Source: Sphagnum compactum (Eukaryota > Bryophyta > Sphagnopsida > Sphagnales). Taken from it: a stretch of 64,000 bases of DNA. The position numbers and the translations under genes were made by a program. The notes under the pieces are model-generated. The model searched no databases. It worked only from the letters and a program-made list of their open reading frames with translations, and had not been told where the DNA came from. Numbering within the stretch: the stretch's first letter is position 1; each line of letters starts with the position of its first letter. The stretch covers positions 12,028,001 to 12,092,000 of the forward strand of contig OZ234494.1 in assembly GCA_965153455.1 (NCBI GenBank). Reading direction: 5' to 3'. Below, piece by piece: positions 31,801 through 43,800 of this stretch.

Positions 31801-32022
31801 TGTAAAAACCAGACCAAATAGCACATGAACCAATCATTGCAAAACACCAATCATGCCATGCAAAAATTGCTTTCTGCAGTCTAGCTTATATATCATGGCA
31901 GGGATTTTCCAGAAAAGCTCCACAAATTGCTGTTTGAGGGGATTCTTAGTGACCTCGCATGGTTGCATTTTTGACCATAGTGAAAAAAGGGTGCAGATAC
32001 AAACTGGATTTCCAGCCAACAC
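31801..32022 (-). other. Probable 3' UTR of the DUF789 gene
   Basis: This stretch follows the stop codon at 32023-32025 on the minus strand. A run of A on the minus strand (T-run near 31755-31795) lies just beyond. No clear polyadenylation signal could be fixed. Confidence 0.35.
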
Positions 32023-35000
32023 TCAGCGTCGAGAATTGCTGTGTGAGGTGAAGAAGATGTAGTCTGGGTGCTCCACATCTAATTGCTTCAGATGTACACT
32101 CGCAGAGTTTTGAAGAAGGGTGGCCTGGCGTCGTTCTACATTAGATGTCCACAGTGCCCCTCTCAGCTTGTATGAGGTAAGCCCAAAAGCTCGCAGTGCT
32201 AATCGTGAAGTCTCACGTGAACACGATGTTGGCATGTCACAAGGTTCACTGCAACTTGGCAGTTGCCTAGCCCCTTCTGTGCCAGCAAGAAACACAATGA
32301 TCAGAAAATGCAGCCAAGCAAAAAGTGACATGAGTTCCTTAACATTCTTGTCTTCTGGAAACACTTCTCACATTGATCACAGGAATAGGAGTTTCTATCA
32401 TATGACCTTCTGCACCACCAGCAGAAAGAAAGCTCAAGCAACTGCCACAAAACCATATAGTGGAAATTTAATGCTTGTAAGAAAACTATTGCTTTCACAC
32501 TTCCCATGTTTGTTTACCACAATAGTCACCAGCTGAGTTCAGTGGATAGGTTGGAACATGTGAAGCCTTGTTCATCCACACACCTGAAGTACCATTCATG
32601 GGTGTTGAAAGAGAGTGATATGTGAGGAAGCATGCTGCCAGATCACGCAATGTAGGACCTGTCGGTATTCGATAAATAGGGTACCTGAAAAATGAACCTA
32701 ATTGATCAGCAATGCTACACAATGGACAATATTGAACTGCTCTACCAAAACCAAGACCCTGGAACCTGGACAGACTATCAGATTTTGAAGCTCACAGAAC
32801 CAATCAACTGTCACATCAAGAACATTACAACTATCTGCACTACTGTTTGGTATGAATTATGCATCAAAGACACTGCCAGCAGTGCTAAAGCCCTGCCTCT
32901 GAAGCATGGAACAAATCCTAACAAAGGAAAACTTTCAGGACATGCCAGTCAGCATAAATAGTTGGTGGGGATCATATGTCTGCAAAATAAGTTGTCACAT
33001 ACCAGGCCACAGAAAGCCAACTATTGGGCAAGAGGTCCACACTCCGCAGTATCCGCAGAGGATTATACCGTGGTTCAAAGTCTCGAGACAAATCTGTAAT
33101 CTGCAAAAGAAAGTCCAGCACCAGTATCTGGTTATAGATACTGACATCTAGCAACCAAATCAACACACCTAAATGAAACAGTAGTCCACTAACAAATTCT
33201 GCATGCTGCAACCATTTACCAGGAAAAACTAGCTCTCACTTGATGCAGAGATAATGCAAAACAGATACATGACAAGAAGGGAAAATTTGATTAGTAACTC
33301 TCTTGTGCCGCATTCAATGATACAGACCAGTGGGAGTGTTGATGTGCAAATAAGCTGCTAAAACTGGAACACTATTTCTCCACAAACTGGTTAAGATTGA
33401 CAATTTCCTCTACAATCACCTCTTCACGACATGGCAAGATAAAATGCACAAACTATCATGGAAGCCCCTAAGACCAAAACTATCCATGAATGAAGATCAA
33501 AACAAATGAATCAGAGTTCTTTATTCTGACAGTATTGCAGAAATTGAACTGGGTTGACTCTCATGAACAGAGGCTGAAATTGTCACCACTGGTCATTTGA
33601 TCCCGAGAGAACAAATAGATGTTTGCATGACCCACCTTATCAACAAGAGGAACACGGCTGTAGGGCGGGCTGGTCTCAAAATAGGACCAGACTTCTACAT
33701 CTTCATCATCACCATTTACAAAAGTCGAGCATTCCAACCTCGGACCACTTCCCAAGGCACTATATGAGCTGGAACTATCAGCATCCTTGAGAACTCGCCC
33801 CTGCCACTGACTCCTTCCTGGTCCCATTGAACTCTCATTTTCACCATCACTGCTTGCATCACTGCCCTCGTCACTTTCCACACCAGGTGCCCTGCATAGC
33901 AACACAGCAACACAATAGAAAATATAGAAATTGAATTTTTCCCATTCCAGCATGGTGGTAACAAGTAAACTCTGAAACTGACCACCACCTCTAACTTTCA
34001 GAGTGTCTAAGCTCTGAAACATGACATGGAAGAGCTGATCATATAAGCCTGAGCATTCTTTCAAAAAACCCTAACCCTCTTAGTTGACAAAAAGATGAGC
34101 TGCTTGCATGCAAGCCAGGACATCTAAGCAGAACAACAAGGGAAAGGTGTGCACTTGGATGATTAGGATAGGTGTAAAAACAAGCAGTGACTTACAACAT
34201 CAACATACACATACAATCAAACAAAAACCCTAATCTCCAAAAGAATTGCAACTGCTGCAGATACCAAGGTTTTTTCTTGACCTGTAGGCAACGTGAGGCC
34301 TCCAAGTAGGAATTGTGTACAACTGCAAAGTGGACAGATATGGTTCAAGGTAAAGGTATGCACTTGGACGACTGGGGATAGGTGTTAAAAATAGCTGTCA
34401 CTTACAACATTAACATACACATACAATTGAACAGAACCCACACTCACCAAAAGAATTGCAACTGCTGCAGATACCAAGTTCTCTTTTTTTTTACCTGTAG
34501 GCTGCAACATGAGGCCTCCGAGTAGGAATTGTGTACAACTGCAGAGCGGACAGATATGGTACATAATACTGGACCACATTCTCATAACCATGTAACATGA
34601 GGGGCACACCAGCTCCATACGCGCTCCACTCATCAAAGGAGTCCCATAGATCTCCAAGACTGAAGAATGGAGTTACTTCTGGATCAAAACACCGCTTCTG
34701 AGAAGGATCCCGAAAACACGACTGCACACAAGAACAGTAGCTCTAAGCTTTCAGAATACTCTACTGTTTAGAAAAGGGACGTCAGCTTCCCTCTCTGCAA
34801 CAACAAACATCATTGCATCCCAGACTTGCTTCAGACTACAAATTCAGACACAGTTGTGAACGCTTTCCAGAATCATGCAAGCGTACCTTTCGCAGAGTCT
34901 GAGGTTTCACTCTGGGAGTTGTAACATCCAGAAAACATTCGAGATTCGAGTGCGGCAGTCTGCCTGAAGACGAAGCCGATGACAAACTAACTCGTCCTGA

Positions 35001-35282
35001 AACATCGTTTCCTCCTCCTAGTCTGTTTTCTACACCGTTTCCAGCTCTCTGACCCCCCCTCTTCCCTGCAGCAGATTCGGCTGTGTAATGCTGCTTGGAG
35101 TGTGCTCTAGGATGGTGCCATGATGTCTGAGGAGGAGGAGGAGCCACTGGTCGAGGAAACGCCTGCGATGATGATGATGATTGATGCTTCCATCCGTACT
35201 GCCGCTCCTGCTGCTGATGCTGCTGATGTAGTAGTAGCGAATCATCAGTGCTGGAAACCCTCCGCAAATCTGAACCGACCAT
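32023..35282 (-). CDS. DUF789 family protein (six exons, 461 aa)
   Basis: Exons from the start: 35282-34887, 34721-34495, 33891-33636, 33100-33003, 32684-32530, 32276-32023; all GT-AG and in phase. The first ATG of the frame (35282) gives [11 protein letters not shown]. Residues 1 to about 105 are low-complexity (Gln, Ser, Pro-rich) and likely disordered. The conserved domain begins with [14 protein letters not shown] (about 112-125), then [20 protein letters not shown] (about 152-171), [15 protein letters not shown], an acidic Ser-rich linker (about 210-235), [54 protein letters not shown], and [15 protein letters not shown] at the end. This is the full DUF789 plan seen in land plants. Its biochemical role is not known to me. 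The 3' part of exon 2 has a decayed duplicate in the next intron. Confidence 0.94.
34141..34560 (-). repeat. Tandem duplication covering intron 2 and the end of exon 2 of the DUF789 gene
   Basis: Positions about 34141-34341 and 34349-34560 are direct copies with a period of about 210 bp. Shared words include AGAATTGCAACTGCTGCAGA, GAGGCCTCC and TAGGAATTGTGTACAACTGC. The right copy includes the real 3' end of exon 2 (34495-34560) and its donor. The left copy lies wholly in the intron and has a changed donor context (GTCAAG instead of GTAAAA). Confidence 0.85.
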
Positions 35283-36900
35283 AGATTCACCCTTTGCTCC
35301 TCTTTTCTCCAAGAAGACGTTCGAGGAGAAGCCTCTGACCCTCTTCTTCTCCCTTCCAAACTGCCAAATCCTTCGGATTCAAGCTCTCAAGGCAATTTCG
35401 GATATGGATCCTCTAGAGAGCTTTTCGAATTCTCAACACGCCAACAACTCCGCCCATATCCAGCTTCCAAAGAGTTGCTTGCTTGAAGTATCTGAATCAA
35501 ACCTCTCTTAGGTTCAATCGCACAAGAACAACAGACAGTGGACTCCCCTGTGAGCAGCTGCAAGTCCTACAATTGATGAAGAGCCCGTTGCAAAGAAACA
35601 AAACAACGGAATCTCACACAGACAGAATAATGCTGTGGAAGAAGTCGAATAAGTTCACGATCTCTTCTGCGTCTTCTTCCTCTGCGGTCGGATCTATTCT
35701 GCGATGCGGTTGCTACACACATACAAGTAGATCGCACTTTCCTAATTCGGCGAACAACTCCTGTAAAGCCTCCTACTGGACCAGAAGATGAAGACACGGG
35801 AAAAACAATCACTCGGAACCCTTAAGGATCTACGCAGTTGCGAGCGAGTGAGCGTTCGCACGCAGCGATTTTAGTCGGTCGCGACAACAACAGAGCGATC
35901 TTCAACCGCACGACAAGGGAATGGCAGTCTTGATCGTAACTCCTTTCAAAACTGCACCGAAGAGGAGGGAGCGGGCCTGCAGCAAATAAGAACCAAAACA
36001 GTGAACCTGGCTCTCGAGCACTACAGTGCTATCAATACACTACAAAGAAGCCACCCAAAAAGAAGAACCCCGTGGTGGCAGCCTCCTCCTCGACCAGTAG
36101 TTCGTCACAACAACTGATAGCCCAAAAAAAGCCTGAAGAATGCAACCGGCTACTCAAACTCTGCTTCCAGAAAACACGAGGCCGCAACAAAAAAACTGCA
36201 AGTGTGATCGCAAAGCACTAAGAATAAGCACCCTGGAACATACACACACACGCGCGCGCGTTTTCTCACCAAATCTCCTCAGCAAAACAGATTCAGGAAA
36301 CGGCCAGAAAATTTGCGACCCTAGAATGATTGCGCACTCTGGTCATCCTCCGGTCAGAGAACATTGACTCACAAGAGAAGCAAGAACGTTCGAGAAAACA
36401 AAGAAAGTTCAGGAAATGGCTACAAGAACAACGACAACATCTAAATTAAAAAAAAAACGTACTAGGAAAGAACCGATGATGAGAAGAACATAATACTATT
36501 CCTCAGAAAACAAGACACAGAAAAGCAATCAATCCAGAGAAGAAACGGACCCAAAAAAAAATTTAAAAAAAATCCGATCACCGAAGGGAAAAAAAAACTA
36601 CAGTTTTTAGAACTGAAACAGGAGATGTGAAGAAGGAAAACGGCAAGTACTGGCTCGCGGACAACAAAGAGAGAGATTGCGGAAAAGCTCGACTAAGTAT
36701 GAGCGCGCGCAAACGAGAGATAGAGAGAGGAAAAAAGAGATGAGAACGAAAGGCCTGGAGCGTATGTGGGTTTTGTGTCCAACGGTCCGTCGTAGTCCGT
36801 CGTGTTACCGTTACCTTCTGGTCTCTAGAAATTGTGGTTTATCCGTCGGTCCTTGACTCGCCAACTCCACGTGGAAGAACCACGCCGGGGAGAAGGGGAT
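35283..36900 (-). promoter_or_regulatory. Leader and promoter region of the DUF789 gene
   Basis: This stretch is less AT-rich than the intergenic DNA. On the gene strand 36640-36745 is CT-rich (GAGAGAGA-type on the plus strand), and 36241-36262 is an alternating CA/CG run. A CACGTGG G-box is near 36869 and CCGTTACC near 36805. The sequence changes to AT-rich DNA after about 36900, which fits a promoter ending there. The transcription start is not determinable by eye; short upstream ORFs exist but are not conserved. Confidence 0.4.
36241..36262. repeat. Alternating CA/CG dinucleotide run
   Basis: ACACACACACGCGCGCGCG is pure alternating purine-pyrimidine, the sequence type most able to adopt Z-DNA. 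It lies in the presumed leader/promoter of the DUF789 gene. Confidence 0.8.
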
Positions 36901-37065
36901 GGGGCATGCTCCCCCGGAATTCTTTATTTTTTAGTTTTTGCTCCGGTATTTTATCATGCCCCTTATTTTACTATTAACTTTGAAGAACTTGTGCAAGAGA
37001 TTTTTCTACATATATCCTTTGCCCCAACATATTCATTTTTTTTTTTTTTAGTAAATTGGAACTTT

Positions 37066-37100
37066 GGGGGGGGGGGTGGGGGGGGGGGGGGGGGTGGGGG
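37066..37100 (+). repeat. Poly-G tract
   Basis: About 35 bases are nearly all G with only two or three T interruptions, able to form G-quadruplexes. It starts AT-rich intergenic DNA just outside the DUF789 promoter region. Confidence 0.9.
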
Positions 37101-39035
37101 ACATTTTTCTAATGTAGTTATTGACATTCTAGGGTACTTATTGCATATTCTTTACACCCATTGGGTTTCCAGTATTCCCATCTTATCTAGGGTATTTATT
37201 GAAGTATGTATCAATTAGATGAGGATACGTCCTAAGTTCTGGTTTTTTTTCCCCCAAATGAGTCAATTTGATTGGCTAATCACAAAAACAAAAAACTGTA
37301 ATTATGGGAGGGAAGAAGACGCATAATAACTTGTGCATTTATTTCTAGACTTCTAGCTTTTCTTAACACTCATGCGAACAATGAAATTGAGCTCCAATGT
37401 ATATAGAAAAAGTTTCAAAAATAAATAGTCGTAAATGGAAAAGCAAGAAGGCCATGGTGTATTCAATTTTTTAAAACATTGTTCTAGAACAAATGAACAT
37501 CCATCAAACTTGTTCAACCTTATGTGATGTCAATTGCATTGACTCAATCTAATCAATTGAGTCTAACAATTCTAAATCTACATCGTTATGTGTAATGATC
37601 ATTTCATGTGTTGTTTTGTTTATGTGGATAGGTAGAAGAGTACAAGGTTGTGATGGAGCTCTAATGACGATCTATAGAGCTATAGTTGGTGTTGCATCAA
37701 CAATTTGTGTTCTTTCTTTGAGCTTCAAAAGCTCCTCTTGCCCTTGTAACTTGAAGTATTTTTGAGCTTCTTCCAAAAGCAAGTTATTTGTGCCCATCGT
37801 GAATAGGATTGAGTCTGGTTCTTGGCCAGTTTCAAGTCCATGCAGACCTACTAGGTCCAATTCTTAGACCCAAATCCGGATCCAAACCTAGACGTGGCCA
37901 AGAACCTGAAATCGGCCAACACTAGTTTTAACTATTTGGATGTTAATTTGCCTTGTAAAACTTTAAGGCCTTGTGCACAATGTTCTCATGATTTGCATTT
38001 ATTTCTTGGAAAGCTTTAATAGCTCCAAAATTCCCTATGATCTTGAAGAGATCATGTTGGATTATTCCCCCTTTTGTCTCCAAAGATCGTACTAATCTAT
38101 ATGCACAAAAAACTAGGTGATTTTGGTTGTATTGTTTGCAAATCCTCTCCCAAAATGTGTTGCACTTCTAACTATTGCCTCTAATCAAGTCTTGCAAGAC
38201 TTGGAGAAACGAGCATTCTTGTTCAGGGACAAAGCTCTTCCCTTTTATCTTGCTTACAATAATCTTGACAACCCTTGTTGCCACCATGAATCCTATTTTC
38301 AACACACATGAATGTACCATGAAATATCAATGAAATGTTTTGCAAATGTTGAATATCATCATTGTACCTTGATGTGTTGTGAAAGCAAAAGAGATGATTT
38401 TTCCTAGTCTTGATAGTAGTTATACTAGATGGAGGTAATAGTGGGGGTGATAATGCATGCAAAACAAAGACAATTCCATCGTGTTACGATTGGAAGGACA
38501 TTTCTCACTAACTTCGGAGGTGCTTTAAGTACCTACTTTCAACTTTTAGTTTCAGAAGTAAGGTAAAACAAACGATTAGATATTTCACTTGTTTGAAACA
38601 TGTACACATTTACTTGAGTCTATAACACATTGACATGCTAGAAGTAGCTTCAACCTTAGGATTTTTTTTAAAAAAAAGGTGATTTCCAACACATTTTATA
38701 AAGATTAGGAAGAAAGCTATAACTTATAGCCTTAGGAGTAAATAAGAGAAGGCAAATGATTTTGTACTTCATTTCTTTCATAGACTTATCATTCTATTAA
38801 GTGTATCATTCTAATTTCTTCTTGCCCAACTTTTGGTTTAGTTGCAACTTTAATGTTTTGGTAATAATATAACCTTTTTAGTTAGTTTATGGACAATGTA
38901 ATTTGAAATGTAATTATAATAATAAAATAATAACAAAAATATCATGGCATGGCTCTGGTGTATTTTATCACACCTTATGATCAAAATAGTTGCACCTAGT
39001 GGGGTTATATATATATAAATGTGTGTCTCTAGCGT
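37101..39035. other. AT-rich intergenic DNA
   Basis: Nothing recognisable as a gene. The ORF at 37672-37860 (minus) has a Gln/Leu/Glu-rich helical look but is isolated and short. Confidence 0.55.
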
Positions 39036-39420
39036 GGTAGCCAAACTTGGCTAATTCCTGGCCAGTCCACCTACCTCACAAAATTGTTTTGGTGGGGGGG
39101 GGGGGGAAGGAAAAGCAAAACCTTGGTTCGACTGGGCAAACCGACCCGGGATTGAGAGACCACCCGCTGCGAGTTTCACTCCTCCGTGGCCGTCCAAAGG
39201 CCGGGTGTCAATTGGGGCCGGGTAGACGGGTTACACTTGTTGGGCACTGTACACGGGGCCAAGGAGAGGATGCCAACACAAACCGGAACTCCCCGCTCAT
39301 GACGACACCACGACTTTGAAACCAGTTCAGTGACCAAATATCTGAACCGGTTTGCCGCACGGCTCTCTGCAATATGGGCTATTGTAAGCATCCATGTGGA
39401 ACGCCAGCATTTCAGGCTAA
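39036..39420 (+). other. GC-rich island of unknown nature
   Basis: This stretch is sharply GC-rich against both flanks and contains a poly-G run at about 39093-39107. TAGCCAAACTTGG near 39041 and GGTTCGACTGG near 39125 resemble pol III A and B boxes, so a tRNA-derived SINE is possible, but the spacing is long. ORFs on both strands are unconserved. Confidence 0.4.
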
Positions 39421-39569
39421 ACTAGCTTATAATAAATATCCATTAATTTAGTGTTTTTTCTTTCTTTTTCTTTTTTTGGGTGCAGAGGCACAATTGCAAT
39501 GGAATTTTCCCTACTCAAATTTTGGGGTGGCGGGGAAGAAAGGGGGGGTTATTGATTTTATTTTATTGT

Positions 39570-39880
39570 GTTCCCAACAAGTTCTAAATGAGTTCCAAGC
39601 ATGTCCACCAAGTTCCCAATGTGCTCAACAACATGTTCCCAACAGCACCTCACTTTGTCCCACATGCTTTGCCCAATATTCTCCTCTTGGAACCTATATA
39701 TGTTTTGGCAAAATTTTGGGACTTAATACATTTCTATGTTTGGAGTGGATACTTCTATAATATGGGAGTCTCCAAAGATTCAAAATGTATTTGTGACAGG
39801 CCAATCAAAGATGGCTCATTGCACCAGAAAAAAAAATCTGAACTCGGAAGGCACCCCCAACTAATGAATATGGATCACAG
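39570..39880 (+). repeat. Hairpin-bearing dispersed repeat, copy A
   Basis: It begins with serial GTTCCCAA-type words, continues with AACATGTTCCCAACAGCACC, and contains TTTGTGACAGGCCAATCAAA, corresponding to the hairpin box of the other copies. It ends with CAACTAATGAATATGG. Orientation is the same as copy B. No protein is encoded. Confidence 0.75.
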
Positions 39881-40339
39881 AGTACATGCCAAAACCAAGA
39901 ATGAGAAAATTTGCTTTTAATTTCACAATTTGCCATGCCACAATTTTCCAGAGTTAAGAAGCCTTTTGGCTCTTGCGAAATGGATAAGGGAAACTGACTA
40001 GGGGAATTTTCTCAATTTCCAGCACCCATGGTTGGTACCATGGTAAAAAATAAAATCCCAAAATCCATTTAAATTCTTTCCAAATATTAGAACTATCCCA
40101 AACTTAGACTAAATCAAGTTACCAACAGAAGTGTGGGTGGGTTCAAGGGTGCCGTCACGACCCAGACCATTCTACAAAAGCCACATGACCAGTCTGCAAA
40201 TCCAAATGAAAACTATTACGGAATGGAGCTTGTCGGGTAAAGGCCAATTTAGGCTCATTCCACTGTGCATTATAGAATGCGGGTTTCGAGTTTCAACCAA
40301 ATTGCACCAGTCTTTCCAGACTCTAGACTCTCTCTCAAG

Positions 40340-40571
40340 TCTCCAGAACCTTCTGGAAGATTTTTCGTATCTAAGTCCAGAGAGAATAAAAATGGCATCA
40401 TTTTTTTGGACCACAAATTTCCCAGTTTTAAGGCAATTGAAAGAAAGGCCTGAAGTTTCCAGAACCTTCTGGAAGGTTCTCATGACTAAAGTCAGAGAGA
40501 ATAATAATGGCACCATTTTTTTGGACCACAATTTTTTTCCATTTTTGAAGGCAATTGAAAGAAAGGCCGAG
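40340..40571 (+). repeat. Tandem repeat (about 116 bp x 2) with heat-shock elements
   Basis: Two direct copies begin at about 40340 and 40456; both carry CCAGAACCTTCTGGAAG, a stretch with TTTTTTTGGACCACAA, and GCAATTGAAAGAAAGGCC. The first contains aGAAccTTCtgGAAg (40345-40359), three perfect alternating heat-shock pentamers. The second contains aGAAccTTCtgGAAggTTCt (40461-40480), four perfect pentamers. These are consensus heat-shock-factor sites. No heat-shock gene follows. Confidence 0.85.
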
Positions 40572-40609
40572 AGCAGAGGGAACCAATCTGTTCAGCATAT
40601 GGGATATTC

Positions 40610-40835
40610 CCCAATTTTTAAATTTTTAAAATTTTTATTTTTATTTTTATTTTTGGGGGAAGCACAAGGGCAGACCTGACTGGACAAGCCATTGGCACCC
40701 CCAAGTCAAGCTCATTGGCAGAGGACCGACAAGGAGTTTCACCAGTTTCACTCCATTGGGTTTGAACCCGGGGTTTCCATTAAGGTCTGAAGGTCTGCTG
40801 GGGTGGCAGATTATATATGTAAATTTTTTCTTGAC
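40610..40835 (-). mobile_element. SINE-like element (tentative)
   Basis: Read on the minus strand, a perfect pol III B box GGTTCAAACCC (about 40748-40758) is followed some 100 bases later by an A-rich tail of AAAAAT repeats (about 40618-40655). A matching A box is not clear. The structure fits a tRNA-derived SINE but target-site duplications were not found. Confidence 0.4.
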
Positions 40836-43800
40836 CACATTATTATATCACATAATCTTCCATACATAATCTTGTAATAGTGACCACAAATGTGTTTTTT
40901 GAACATGGTCTCATCATCCCCACACACAAAAAATTGAAGTCTCATCATGGCCAAAGGTTATGGCACATAATGCAATCATGTTTACAATATTGAACTATTT
41001 TCATACCTTAGTGTGGGGTAAGAAATACTGAATTATTTCCCACCAAATTGAAACATGTTGTGTAGTCATTTGGGCTTTCCTCTATGAACAAATGGCAAAA
41101 TATTTGGATAGATGTGAATGCATGATATTGTGCTTCATTGAAGGGACCTCTAAAGCTAGTCATGGGCATTCAGAAAATAAATCAAATGTATTAGGTTCTA
41201 GTTGCCCATTACCAACTAAATAGCGATTTCAACTAGACCATGATATATTACTTAACAATTATGACTTTGGTAGATTGCAAAGTGTTCCCTTTCCACATTA
41301 GATTTTTTATACTAAGGCTAAGACTCTTTTTGTTTCAATTTATGTTAACTAGGGTTTGGAACCTTGGAAATGACTTATATCATACTTCTAATTTGGATTC
41401 AATAACTAACAATAGAATCATGTGACACCACATTTTCTTAGAACTTTTTTTGTATATGTATGATATTGATATTTTTATTTCTTACATCTTGATTCTTCAT
41501 CCAAATTTCCATAATTTATAATTAAATTAATATGAATGGAGAGTAAGTTTCCTTTACCTTGATATTTGCCTCGGATTTTTTTCATTTGCTATTTCTCGAT
41601 TTGCTCACTATAGCTCTTGAAAGATGAACACTTTAGCATGTGATTGACACTATTTTAGTTTGTTATTATTTGTTTTCTTTGGGACAAATCCTAACACATG
41701 AGTGGCATTCTCATTTTTTAGTTTTTAGCTATTGGGCTTTTCAAGTTCTCATCATGGCTTTGATTAAATTAGGGGGTTTTTGTTTTTTTTTGTCTTTTCA
41801 TTTCTCTTGGTTTTGGGGTTGTAGTAATGAACAAGTTAAGGTCTTGCTAAAGTCTTGCTACGTATACAACAAGCCCATTGTAGCAAGACCTTTAGTATAA
41901 TTAGGGGTTTGCTACAATGGCATTTTGGAACTACATTGCTGAGAGTAGTTTGCACTTTAACAATAGTCATGCAAGTGTGGAAAATTTGAGTATCTTAATT
42001 ATTTTTCCTTTTGTTCTTGCGAGTTACAATAGCTTGTTGGAATGTCATTTTTATAATCATAAAAATTTGGTGGTTTTAATGTTAGTTTTCATCTCGTAAA
42101 TATTTTGACATCAAATGTTTATGTACAAACCCAATGACATACATTTGAAGACAATATGAAAAATAAAGGTGGATCTAGCATGGCATTTTCAACAAGATAT
42201 ATTTATTATTATCTTTTTTTTCTTGTCATTGAGTTATTGCTATAAATAAACTAGGATCTACCATGGCATTTTCACATAGATCTTTTTTATTTTGTTATTG
42301 TATTTTTTTTCCTTGTCATTGAGTTTTTTAATTTTTAATTTTTTTGTTAATTTACAACTTTTAAAAAATTCATTATAAAATGTGCATTTGGTTTTTTATA
42401 TCAAAAATCATTTATAACTTTGAAGAGGGATATTATAGGTTTTTCTTACATTCAATTTTGTTACTTATCTTCTTGCAAATGATTTGATTTTAACTTTGTT
42501 TATGATTGGTCATCCCAAAATTCTATTGGGGCCTTTTGTGCTTCATGTATATGAAAATGTAAGGTTTTTCCCTAATTTCAACTTTTATTATGATGTATTC
42601 AAAGAATTGCAAGTAATGAATTACAAGAGCACATTGTGTGAAAATTGCATCTTGATAGATCCCAAAGTTTAAGAAAGTCTAATACTAAGTGAAATTGGAA
42701 TGTCCATTATGCATCAAACAGATTGAAATTTGTTTAAAAATTTCAAAGTTTTGTTTACACTTAAATTACAAAAATAAGGCTAAGATGTTGCATTAAAAGT
42801 GGATGGTGTGACTAACTAAAGGGTTTTATGTATGCATTTATCATTTTTATAACATGATGTTAGCATTGTAGTTTGATTGAATTTTATAGATTATCGAAAC
42901 TATAATTATAAAACTAGTCATGATTGTCAAATTTGACAAAATTCAATGTCAAAAAAATATAAGTTGATGTGAACTATTTATAATCAAAATGACATCTAAA
43001 TAAATCATTTGCTATCTAGTTAACTTAGGGGTCCAAACGACATTTAACAAGCCAATTTGTTTACTTTGGATTTAGGAATATAGTTTTTTTTTGGGGTGCT
43101 TTTGCCAAAAACAAATCTATAAAGAGAAATTTTCAAATGAAATATTTTCAACTTTTTTATTCGTTGTATTTATAGTTGACCCAATATGTCATTTTTAAAA
43201 AAATCAATTTTGAGTAAATACGAAATTTAAAAAGTGTACATATTTTGCTAGATTTTTGGTTTTGTCTTGAAAAATTATCACAATTTCAAATCATACCAAA
43301 AACATGTTAACATTTTCAAGTTTAATTTTTTTCATTACAAGCTAGAACTTTTCTTTAATCAACATATACATTGCATCACATTTACATGTTTTAAAAGAAT
43401 CATGAACTTTAAATAAACCTTATATTGTGATGAACACAAAATTTTAAAAATATGAAAATTTGAGTACTTTTTAGCTGTGTACCTTATTACTACAAAAATT
43501 TGAGGATCAAAAAATTTAATCATGGAAATTAAGGGGCCCTTTATGAAAGTAAGGTTATTTAATGAAATTGTTAAACATCTTTTGCTCAAACCAAACCTTG
43601 ACATTGGAAGATTTTGTTACTCAGATTTTTCAATATTCATATTATTCTATAAGTGTAAATTTTCATCATTAACATGCCATTAAAGTGGCATCACATAGGA
43701 ATATGTAACAAGAATTGGAGAGAAGTTGACATGTTGATGAGGGTTTTGGCTCGTTTGTATTCATATGCTCCTTAGTGGAAGGTTTGCTAATGTAAAATTT

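Noticed and set aside
35283-35312. N-terminal extension of the DUF789 protein
   Set aside because: The upstream frame begins with a TTG codon, not ATG; the first ATG is at 35282.
36832-37218. 128-codon ORF with a Gly run
   Set aside because: It translates the poly-G tract; no similarity.
40131-40679. 182-codon ORF
   Set aside because: It spans the tandem HSE repeat and the SINE-like tail; duplicated non-coding sequence explains the open frame.
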